From the NCBI GenBank assembly GCA_964575225.1, contig CAZNQW010000088.1:1-14837 (forward strand): a stretch of 14,837 nt of DNA, in the 5' to 3' direction. Positions 6,008 through 12,991 of this stretch are shown one piece after another. Below the pieces are notes generated by a model. That model was given only the letters and a program-made list of their open reading frames with translations. It did no database searches and had not been told where the DNA came from. The number at the start of each line of letters is the position of its first letter. The stretch's first letter is position 1. Position numbers and translations under genes: made by a program. The stretch comes from CAZNQW01 sp964575225. GTDB taxonomy: Bacteria; Chloroflexota; Anaerolineae; JAAYZQ01.

Positions 6008-8467
6008 ATGAAAAACATCGGGCGTGTTCTTGCTATGGCGCTGGGCGCAGCCACCGCCTTCGCCGGGGGAGCGTACTACTGGTTGCTGCGGCGCCCGCTG
6101 GCGCAGACCCAAGGTACCTTATGCCTGCAGGGCCTATCGGCTCCGGTAGAGGTCTATCGGGATCCATGGGGAGTTCCCCATATCTATGCCGAGACCGCCC
6201 ACGACTTGATGGTGGCCCAGGGGTTTGTTCATGCCCAGGACCGCCTGTGGCAAATGGACTTTTACCGTCGAACTGCGGCTGGCCGCCTGTCGGAAATCAT
6301 GGGCGAGGAGACGGTGGCCGTGGACCGCTGGCTTCGCATCCTGGGTATGCGCCGCGTGGCCGAACAAGAAGTCGATCTCCTCGATGGGGATACCCGCGCC
6401 GAACTGGAGGCCTATGCCGCCGGCGTAAACGCGCGCATCGAGCAGGGCAAATGGCCCGTCGAGTTCGCGCTATTGCGGTACCAGCCGGAACCGTGGACGG
6501 TGGCCGACACCCTTTCGTGGATCAAGATGATGTCGTGGAGCCTGTCCATCAATTGGGAAAGCGAGATCCTGCGCGCCCAGATGATCGAGCAATTGGGTGA
6601 GGAGGCGGCTGCCGAGTTGGATCCACCCTGTCCAGCCGATGGACCTCGCATCGTACCTTCCGATGTGGACTTGAGCCAGGTGGGGGTTTCGGCCCTCGAA
6701 ATGGCCCAGGCAGCCCGACCGTTCACCGGACCGGGCGCCCACGCCGGGTTGGGCAGCAACAACTGGGCCCTTGCCGGATCGCGCACCACCACCGGCGCCC
6801 CGATTTTGGCCAATGACATGCACCTGCCTCTCTCGCTGCCGGCCATCTGGTACGAAAATCATCTGGTGGGTGGCGATCTGAATGTCACCGGCGTGACCTT
6901 CCCGGGCATCCCGGGGATCGTGGTGGGCCACAACGGCCACGTTGCCTGGGGATTCACCAACGGCTTTCCCGACGTCCAGGATCTGTACATGGAGCGACTG
7001 CGGCGGACAGACGATGGCCGCATCCAGTACCAATACCTGGACGAGTGGCTGGATGCCACCGTGATCCGTGAGGAAATCCGGGTGCGGGACGCCGTCCCCA
7101 TCGTCGAGGAGGTGGTCGTCACCCGCCACGGACCCATCATCAACCCCCTGGCCCCCGATTTTACCGGCGAGCAGCCCCTGGCCCTGCGCTGGACGTCGTT
7201 GGAGCCCGACACCATGATTTCGTGTTTGCGCGGCACGATGCGCGCCCGCACCTGCCAGGAACTCCACAAGGCAATGCAGCCCTGGACGGCGCCGATTCAG
7301 AATGTGGTGTGCGCCGACACCCGGGGGAACATCGCCTATAGCTTCCCCGGCAAGGTGCCGATCCGCGCTCGCGGGCAGGGCCTGGTACCGGTGCCGGGCT
7401 GGACCGGTGAGTACGAATGGATCGGCTACGTGCCCTTTGAGGAGCTGCCCCATTTTTCCAATCCCAGCGATGGCTATATCGCCACGGCCAACAACAGCGT
7501 GGTGAGCGATGACTATCCCCACTTTCTTAGCCACGAGTACCTGGCCCCCGACCGGGTTCGCCGCATCCGCGAGTTGATCGAAGGCCAGGAGCGGATCGAC
7601 GTGGCCTACGTTCAGCGCATGCACTTTGATCAGGTCTCACCCTCGGCGCGGGCCATGGCCGCTTACCTGGGCCAACTGGAGCCGGAGGACGCCGAGCTGG
7701 CCTCGGTGGTGGCGTTGATGCGCCGGTGGGATGGCGATTTGGCAGCCGACAGCCCTGCTGCTGCCGTGTACCAGGTGTTCTATCGGCGACTGATCCGCCT
7801 GCTCCTGGATCATCGCCTTGGGGATCTGGCCGTGCGCTATGCGGGCAAAGGCCCCACGCCCCTTTTGGCCGAGGCCAGCATATTCAACGTCAAGTCCCAC
7901 CTCTGGCTGCACGAAATCTTGAGCGAGCCCCACTCTCCCTGGTTTGACCTGGGTGGGGGCGAAACCCGCGACGTGGTGATGTTGTTGGCGTTGCGCCAGG
8001 CCGTGGATTTCCTCAAGGCCGAGCTGGGACCCGAGATCCAGCACTGGGCCTGGGGCAAGTTGCATACCCTCACCTTTTCCCATCCCCTGGGGCGGGTGCC
8101 TGCGCTGGGCAAGCTGCTGAACGTGGGGCCTTTTGCCATCGGCGGCGACGGCACCACCGTATGGGCCACCGGATCCAGCACGCACGACCTGAACTGCGAT
8201 ACGGTCATTGGCCCACCCTATCGTTTTATCGCCGACCTGTCCGATCTGCGCAATTCGGTGAGCTTGTTGGCGCCCGGGCAATCGGGCCAGTTGGGCAGCC
8301 CGCACTATCGCGATCAGGCAGAAGCCTGGCACACAGGGCCCTATCACCCCATGCTCTACGATGGGGAGGATGTTAGGCGAGATGCCTGCGCCCTGTTGCG
8401 GCTCTTGCCGGGAGCGGGGGCGCACCCCGGCGGCCAAGAGACTCGAACCGAGATTGAGATTGGATAA
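6008..8467 (+). CDS. Penicillin acylase family protein (Ntn hydrolase, S45), membrane-anchored
   Basis: An 819-residue precursor of the penicillin G acylase/PvdQ superfamily. These proteins cleave themselves and then hydrolyse amide bonds in substrates such as N-acyl amino acids, acyl-homoserine lactones or beta-lactams. A hydrophobic N-terminal segment (about residues 5-28) is a signal anchor. The alpha part shows DPWGVPHIYAETAHDL and QGFVHAQDRLWQMDFYRRTAAGRLSE. Self-cleavage is expected at LG|SNNW, making Ser250 the N-terminal nucleophile of the beta chain. Asn495 in ATANN matches the oxyanion-hole residue, and GGDGTTVWATG near the end is typical. The ATG at 6008 follows AAGGGGG; the upstream in-frame extension begins before the promoter and is rejected. 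The C-terminus reaches the usual YHPMLYD block and then adds about 35 residues, part of them overlapping the next gene. The true substrate cannot be read from the sequence. Confidence 0.9.
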   Translation: MKNIGRVLAMALGAATAFAGGAYYWLLRRPLAQTQGTLCLQGLSAPVEVYRDPWGVPHIYAETAHDLMVAQGFVHAQDRLWQMDFYRRTAAGRLSEIMGEETVAVDRWLRILGMRRVAEQEVDLLDGDTRAELEAYAAGVNARIEQGKWPVEFALLRYQPEPWTVADTLSWIKMMSWSLSINWESEILRAQMIEQLGEEAAAELDPPCPADGPRIVPSDVDLSQVGVSALEMAQAARPFTGPGAHAGLGSNNWALAGSRTTTGAPILANDMHLPLSLPAIWYENHLVGGDLNVTGVTFPGIPGIVVGHNGHVAWGFTNGFPDVQDLYMERLRRTDDGRIQYQYLDEWLDATVIREEIRVRDAVPIVEEVVVTRHGPIINPLAPDFTGEQPLALRWTSLEPDTMISCLRGTMRARTCQELHKAMQPWTAPIQNVVCADTRGNIAYSFPGKVPIRARGQGLVPVPGWTGEYEWIGYVPFEELPHFSNPSDGYIATANNSVVSDDYPHFLSHEYLAPDRVRRIRELIEGQERIDVAYVQRMHFDQVSPSARAMAAYLGQLEPEDAELASVVALMRRWDGDLAADSPAAAVYQVFYRRLIRLLLDHRLGDLAVRYAGKGPTPLLAEASIFNVKSHLWLHEILSEPHSPWFDLGGGETRDVVMLLALRQAVDFLKAELGPEIQHWAWGKLHTLTFSHPLGRVPALGKLLNVGPFAIGGDGTTVWATGSSTHDLNCDTVIGPPYRFIADLSDLRNSVSLLAPGQSGQLGSPHYRDQAEAWHTGPYHPMLYDGEDVRRDACALLRLLPGAGAHPGGQETRTEIEIG

Positions 8468-11400
8468 CTTGAGGCCTGCCTTTACCCACCTGCACGTCCA
8501 CTCGCACTTTTCGCTGCTTCGCGGCACGGCGTCGGTGGAGCAACTGGTGGCCCAGGCTGCCTCGGAAGGCATGACCCACCTGGCTCTGACCGATAGCCAG
8601 GCGCTCTATGGCGCCGTGGCTTTTGATCGCGCCTGCCGCGCAGCCGGGATCCGACCCATATTGGGCATGACGGTGATCGTGGCGCCGGCCACGGACTCGC
8701 TGGACTCTAGCGCCCAACCTGATCTTTTGGTATTGCTGACCAGCGGCCCCGAAGGTTATCGCTCCCTGTGTCGGCTCGCGTCGTTGATCCAAGCCCACCC
8801 CGAACGAGCCGCCAAAGCGGTTCAGGGCCTGAGTTGGGGCGAACTGGAGGCCCACGCCGCAGGCTTGCTGTGCCTGGATGGGGGGCGATTGGGCGGGATC
8901 GAGCGCCGCCTCCGAGCTGGAGATGTCGAGGGCGCCGTACGTTTTGCCTCTCGCCTTCAAAGGATCTTTGCCGGATCGGCCTTTGTCAGCCTGGAAATCC
9001 ACCGGCCTGAGGATCGGGCCATCGCTCAAGCCGTCGAGGAGGTGGGCCACCGGCATGGCCTGGAATCCTTGGCCGTACAGCCGGTCTATTGCCTGGCTGC
9101 TGAGGACCGAGAACGCCTCCGTCTTTTGGCGGCCATCGGCCACAACCTGCCCATCGCCGAGTTGCCATCGGCAGCACTCCCGGCAGGTGGCGATGGCAGC
9201 GCTGACGGCGGCGTCGACCTCCACTGGCTCCCCCTTGCCGAGTTCCAGGTCCGGTTTGCCGGGTTTCGCCGCGCCCTGGCGAATATCGAGCACGTGACCG
9301 GGCGTTGTCAACCGGCCTTGCCCGACGGCTCGCCNNNNNNNNNNAGTTCAGACGTGTGCTCTTCCGATCTGCCCGACGGCTCGCCCGTTTGGCCCGACCT
9401 GAACCTGCCCCCTGGGCAAGAGCCCGACGCAGCCCTGTCTGCGCTGGCCCAGGGTGGGCTGGACGCTCGGTATGGGCCGAATCCCACGGCCGATGTCACC
9501 CAACGCCTGCAATCTGAACTGAGCGCCATCGCCCAACACGGCTATGCCCCCCTGTTCTTGGTGGTGGCCGATATCACACAGTATGCCCGTGAGCAGCGGG
9601 TACCGGTCAACACACGGGGCAGCGTGGCCAATTCCCTGGTGGCCTATTGCAGCGGAATTACCAACGTGGACCCCATCGCCCATGATCTCTTGTTCGAGCG
9701 TTTTCTTAACCCGGCCCGCGCCGATCTGCCCGACATCGACGTCGATTTTTGCAGCCGTCGCCGCGATGAGGTGCTGGACTATGTGCGGCGTACCTACGGG
9801 CCGGATCGGGTGGCTTTGGTTTCCACCGTAAGCACCCTCCAACCGCGCGGCGCCGTCCGCGAGACGGGCAAGGCTTATGGGCTGAGTGAGCCAGAGATCG
9901 ATCGCCTGGTGACCCTGCTGCCTCGTCACTGGCATCCCGATCCCCGGCGTCGCGACCGGAGGACGGTGGACGACGTCCTCGCCGAACTGCCCAACCCTTT
10001 GCATCGACAGGTGATCCAGCAGGCGTACACCCTGATCGACCAACCTCACCACCTGAGTGTCCACCCCGGTGGCGTCGTTATCACCCCGGGCCCGCTGACC
10101 GACTGGGTGCCGCTCCAGTGGGCGCCCAAGGGGTTCCTGATCACCCAATTTGCCCACGGCGACGTGGAGGCCATCGGCCTGCCCAAGATCGATCTGCTCG
10201 GCATCCGCGCCCTGACCGTCCTGGCCGAAGCCGAACATCTGGTGCGTCGCCACCACGATGGAGAGTTTTCCCTCGACCAGATTCCAAAGGAGGATGTGCC
10301 GACGGCTCAGGCGCTCTGCCGCGGCGAGACCATTGGCGTGTTCCAATGCGAGTCGGAAGGGGCGCGCCGCACCTTGCTCAAACTCCGGGCCCGCACCGTG
10401 CGCGACCTGGCTGTGGCCAATGCCTTTTTCAAACCCGGCCCGGCTACCGGCGGGATGGCCGCGACCTTTGTGCGGCGCTATCGTGGTGAGGAGCCGGTGG
10501 CCTACCTTCACCCGGCGCTGGCCCCGATCCTGGAGCCCACCAAGGGTGTGCTGATCTTTCAGGAGCAGATCCTGCGGGTGGCGCGAGAGATCGCCGGGCT
10601 GACTTGGGCCCAAGCCGATCAACTGCGACGGGGAATGAGCCACTTTGGTCGCCAGGAGATGGCCGAGCTGCGCTCCCAGTTCATCGAGGGCTGTTGCCGC
10701 CCTGCACCGCAGGGGCCGGGCTTCCACCGGCGCCAGGCCGAGACGCTGTGGGAACAGGTTCAAGCCTTTGCCGGTTATGGTTTCAACCAGGGCCATGCCA
10801 CGTCCTATGCCGGGGTCAGTTACCGATCGACCTACCTCAAGGTACACTGGCCCGCGGCTTTTCTCTGTGCCCGTCTAGCCCACTGGGGCGGATTCCACCA
10901 TCCGGCCATCTACATGGCCGAGGCCGTGCGTCTGGGTCTGGCTGTACGCCCTCCCCACATCAACCACAGTGGGCGGCGCTTTGCCCTGGGCTGGGAGGGG
11001 GAGCAGGCGGTTTTGTGGATGGGGCTGGGCCAGGTGCGCGATCTGCGTCAGACTTCGATCCGGGCCCTCCTCACCCAACGCCGTGAACGACCTTTTGCCG
11101 ATGCCCGTGACCTGTGGGCGCGGGTTCCTCTGCAACGGAAAGAGATCGCACACCTGATCCAGTGTGGCGCCCTCGACGGACTGGGCGAGAGCCGCGCTGC
11201 CCTGCTGGCTCAGGCCGGTGAGGTGCAACGGGCGGGTAGCGCCCAGCAGATGATGTTCGACTTTGCTACGCCTTCCATTCCCCCTGAATCGGCTCACCAA
11301 CGCTTGGTCTGGGAAAAGCGGCTGCTGGGCCAACCGGTCAGCGTCCACCCGTTAGGGATCGTTGCCGAACGTTTACCCGAGCATATTTCGCTAGAGAGCC

Positions 11401-11642
11401 TCACCGAAGGCGCCCGAGGGCCCGTTGCCGGCGTGCGCCTGCCGGGCTGGACGGGGGGACAGGGCTTTTTCCTGGGCGATGGTCACACGTTTGTCACGGC
11501 CCGGCTGGATCCGTCGCAAAAGAACCCCGAACCGTGGCAGCCGCTCCTACTTCGGGGCAGGTGGCAGCGCGACGAGTGGGGCATTTCCTGGCTCCAGGTG
11601 GACAATCTGGAGCGCATTCCCCTGCCCGACCTGCGAGGCTGA
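8382..11642 (+). CDS. DNA polymerase III alpha subunit, DnaE family (error-prone DnaE2/ImuC-like)
   Basis: A C-family DNA polymerase of about 1070 residues once an artefact is removed. The polymerase site is intact: the Asp pair of PDIDVDF (9738-9740 and 9744-9746) and the third Asp in KIDLLGIRALT (10191-10193). GVFQCESEGARRTLL and FFKPGPATGGM follow, then LTWAQADQLRRGMSHF, FAGYGFNQGHATSYAGVSYRS and VRPPHINHSG, which favour the DnaE2-like branch. QMMFDF at 11247-11264 resembles a beta-clamp binding motif, and a short OB-like region ends the protein. The PHP domain lacks its metal ligands (LLRG, LTDSQ, GMTV and QPVYC where DnaE usually has LLDG, LTDHG, GCEV and NDVHY), so no proofreading is expected. 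The start is uncertain. ATG 8382 has GGGGAGG 12 bases upstream; TTG 8460 and 8469, nearer to where similarity begins, are alternatives. It overlaps the acylase gene. Residues encoded by 9335-9385 are artefactual. No imuA or imuB is in view. Confidence 0.85.
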   Translation: MPAPCCGSCRERGRTPAAKRLEPRLRLDNLRPAFTHLHVHSHFSLLRGTASVEQLVAQAASEGMTHLALTDSQALYGAVAFDRACRAAGIRPILGMTVIVAPATDSLDSSAQPDLLVLLTSGPEGYRSLCRLASLIQAHPERAAKAVQGLSWGELEAHAAGLLCLDGGRLGGIERRLRAGDVEGAVRFASRLQRIFAGSAFVSLEIHRPEDRAIAQAVEEVGHRHGLESLAVQPVYCLAAEDRERLRLLAAIGHNLPIAELPSAALPAGGDGSADGGVDLHWLPLAEFQVRFAGFRRALANIEHVTGRCQPALPDGSXXXXSSDVCSSDLPDGSPVWPDLNLPPGQEPDAALSALAQGGLDARYGPNPTADVTQRLQSELSAIAQHGYAPLFLVVADITQYAREQRVPVNTRGSVANSLVAYCSGITNVDPIAHDLLFERFLNPARADLPDIDVDFCSRRRDEVLDYVRRTYGPDRVALVSTVSTLQPRGAVRETGKAYGLSEPEIDRLVTLLPRHWHPDPRRRDRRTVDDVLAELPNPLHRQVIQQAYTLIDQPHHLSVHPGGVVITPGPLTDWVPLQWAPKGFLITQFAHGDVEAIGLPKIDLLGIRALTVLAEAEHLVRRHHDGEFSLDQIPKEDVPTAQALCRGETIGVFQCESEGARRTLLKLRARTVRDLAVANAFFKPGPATGGMAATFVRRYRGEEPVAYLHPALAPILEPTKGVLIFQEQILRVAREIAGLTWAQADQLRRGMSHFGRQEMAELRSQFIEGCCRPAPQGPGFHRRQAETLWEQVQAFAGYGFNQGHATSYAGVSYRSTYLKVHWPAAFLCARLAHWGGFHHPAIYMAEAVRLGLAVRPPHINHSGRRFALGWEGEQAVLWMGLGQVRDLRQTSIRALLTQRRERPFADARDLWARVPLQRKEIAHLIQCGALDGLGESRAALLAQAGEVQRAGSAQQMMFDFATPSIPPESAHQRLVWEKRLLGQPVSVHPLGIVAERLPEHISLESLTEGARGPVAGVRLPGWTGGQGFFLGDGHTFVTARLDPSQKNPEPWQPLLLRGRWQRDEWGISWLQVDNLERIPLPDLRG
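9320..9385. other. Assembly artefact: N gap plus Illumina adapter inside the polymerase gene
   Basis: Ten Ns (9335-9344) are followed by 26 bases (9345-9370, ending GTGTGCTCTTCCGATCT) identical to the 3' end of the Illumina TruSeq read-2 adapter. The 15 bases before the gap (9320-9334, GCCCGACGGCTCGCC) are repeated directly after the adapter (9371-9385). Removing one copy with the gap and adapter deletes 51 bases, exactly 17 codons, and gives the smooth reading LPDGSPVWPDL. The adapter translates as SSDVCSSDL, a string I recall as a contaminant in protein databases. This is not biological sequence. Confidence 0.97.
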
Positions 11643-11839
11643 GGCAGCGTAACATTCGGTGAGGCCAGCCTGTGGCAGGGTCCCACGCCTTGGATTAGCC
11701 CACAATTTGAAACACACCCGATCTTGTCAATTCAGAGCAGAGCTGTTGCACTGCTCCTTGACCGATATGAGGTCGGCGAGCACAAAACCTGATTGAATGA
11801 CCGACTTGGCCACGGCCCCGTCAAGCTCGAGTCCGTGCG

Positions 11840-11868
11840 TGGACATCCCGTGACCTCTGTGGTATACT
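11840..11868 (+). promoter_or_regulatory. Promoter of the UbiA-family gene
   Basis: TGGACA (11840-11845), a 17-base spacer and TATACT (11863-11868), with TGTGG before the -10. The predicted start near 11875 coincides with an upstream in-frame GTG. That makes the ATG at 11911 the real start, with a leader of about 36 bases. The 11643-11839 stretch before it has only a 6-bp hairpin (GAGCAG/CTGCTC near 11735-11756) and no gene. Confidence 0.65.
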
Positions 11869-11910
11869 GGCGCCGTGCATCCATTTCAAGCATTCAGAAA
11901 GGGCTGTCTC

Positions 11911-12807
11911 ATGTCTCAAGTGAAGGGCATCATCGGTCCCATGCGTCCTCCATTTCTGATCCTGGGTCCTTGCTGCGTAGCTCTGGGCCTGGCCGTCGCG
12001 CTCTGGATCCAAGGCTCGGTCAACGTTTGGCATGCCATCCTGGCCTTTGTGGGCGGTATCTCTGCCCATATCAGCGTGAATGCCTTGAACGAATACTCGG
12101 ACTTTCGCAGCGGCCTGGACTTTCAAACGCCCAAGACCCCGTTCAGTGGCGGCAGTGGCACCTTGCCCGCCTACCCGGGAATGGCCCGGACGGCGCGGAC
12201 TACCGGTGTGGTGAGCTCTGGTTTGGTGATGCTGATTGGTCTCTATTTCTGGAGCGTCTGGGGCTGGTCCATCGTGCCCTTGGGCCTGCTGGGCCTGGTG
12301 GTCATCCTGTCCTACACCGACTGGCTGACCCACAACTGGCTGCTGTGTTTGATCGCTCCCGGCCTGGGCTTTGGGCCCTTGATGGTCATGGGCACGTTTT
12401 TCGCCCTGACTGGAACCTACAGTTGGTCTGCCTTTATTGCCTCGTTGGTGCCGTTCTTCCTGGTGAGCAATCTCTTGCTGTTGAACCAATTCCCCGACGC
12501 CGAAGCCGACAAGACCATCGGCCGCAAGCACCTGGTCATTGTAGCTGGCAAACGCGTCGGTAGTTGGGTGTTGGGTGGCTTTTATCTTTTGGCCTACGTG
12601 TCTATTGTTGTGGGGGTCCTTTTGTCCTTGCTGCCTGCCCTCAGCCTGCTCGGCTTGCTGACACTGCCCCTGGCCGCGCGCGCGTTTTTGCGGGCCTATC
12701 AACATCCCGATGATCTGTCGCTGCTGGTGCCCGCGCTCAGTTGGAATGTACTGGTCACCCTGGTTACCCCCGTGCTGGCAGCCGTGGGCATATTTGTGAC
12801 AGCATAG
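11911..12807 (+). CDS. UbiA-superfamily prenyltransferase, MenA-like
   Basis: A 298-residue integral membrane protein with about eight to nine hydrophobic helices. UbiA enzymes transfer a polyprenyl chain from its diphosphate to an aromatic acceptor. The two Asp-rich magnesium-diphosphate motifs are present: NEYSDFRSGLD (residues 60-70), with the spacing of the MenA motif NDYxDxxxGxD, and NQFPDAEAD (192-200), followed by KTIGRKHLV. The first motif has Glu in place of the usual second-position Asp. KTPFSGGSG after motif I also fits MenA-type proteins, which prenylate 1,4-dihydroxy-2-naphthoate in menaquinone synthesis. ATG 11911 has AAAGGG upstream and lies about 36 bases from the predicted transcription start. 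No other menaquinone gene is in the window, so the acceptor is not certain. The gene appears to be transcribed alone. Confidence 0.85.
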   Translation: MSQVKGIIGPMRPPFLILGPCCVALGLAVALWIQGSVNVWHAILAFVGGISAHISVNALNEYSDFRSGLDFQTPKTPFSGGSGTLPAYPGMARTARTTGVVSSGLVMLIGLYFWSVWGWSIVPLGLLGLVVILSYTDWLTHNWLLCLIAPGLGFGPLMVMGTFFALTGTYSWSAFIASLVPFFLVSNLLLLNQFPDAEADKTIGRKHLVIVAGKRVGSWVLGGFYLLAYVSIVVGVLLSLLPALSLLGLLTLPLAARAFLRAYQHPDDLSLLVPALSWNVLVTLVTPVLAAVGIFVTA

Positions 12808-12914
12808 TTCCTGTCGCCGGTTTTCTTTTGCGGGTATCGTGCCTTTCTGGGCATAATTCAGTGCGTGACCATCGAAATTACACCGAATTGTCCATAATCC
12901 AGCTGCCACCGACG

Positions 12915-12943
12915 TTGCTTTTTGCCATGGATCATGGTACACT
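12915..12943 (+). promoter_or_regulatory. Promoter of the multi-GAF kinase, with a palindrome in its spacer
   Basis: TTGCTT (12915-12920), a 17-base spacer and TACACT (12938-12943), with TGG before the -10. The spacer ends in the palindrome CCATG-GAT-CATGG (12925-12937), which abuts the -10 and could be an operator. The predicted start near 12950 gives a leader of about 42 bases. Confidence 0.5.
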
Positions 12944-12991
12944 GAATTTGTGACCGGATCAAGGGAGTGAACCAGGCGCGGATGGCCAGCC

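Noticed and set aside
9348..10847. Antisense open frame of 499 codons opposite the polymerase gene
   Set aside because: It has no recognisable domain, passes through the adapter artefact, and lies opposite a gene with strong catalytic motifs. Long antisense frames are expected in GC-rich coding DNA.
11643..11874. Possible small RNA or terminator between the polymerase and UbiA genes
   Set aside because: Only short stems such as GAGCAG/CTGCTC are seen, without a T-run or a promoter pointing into the region.
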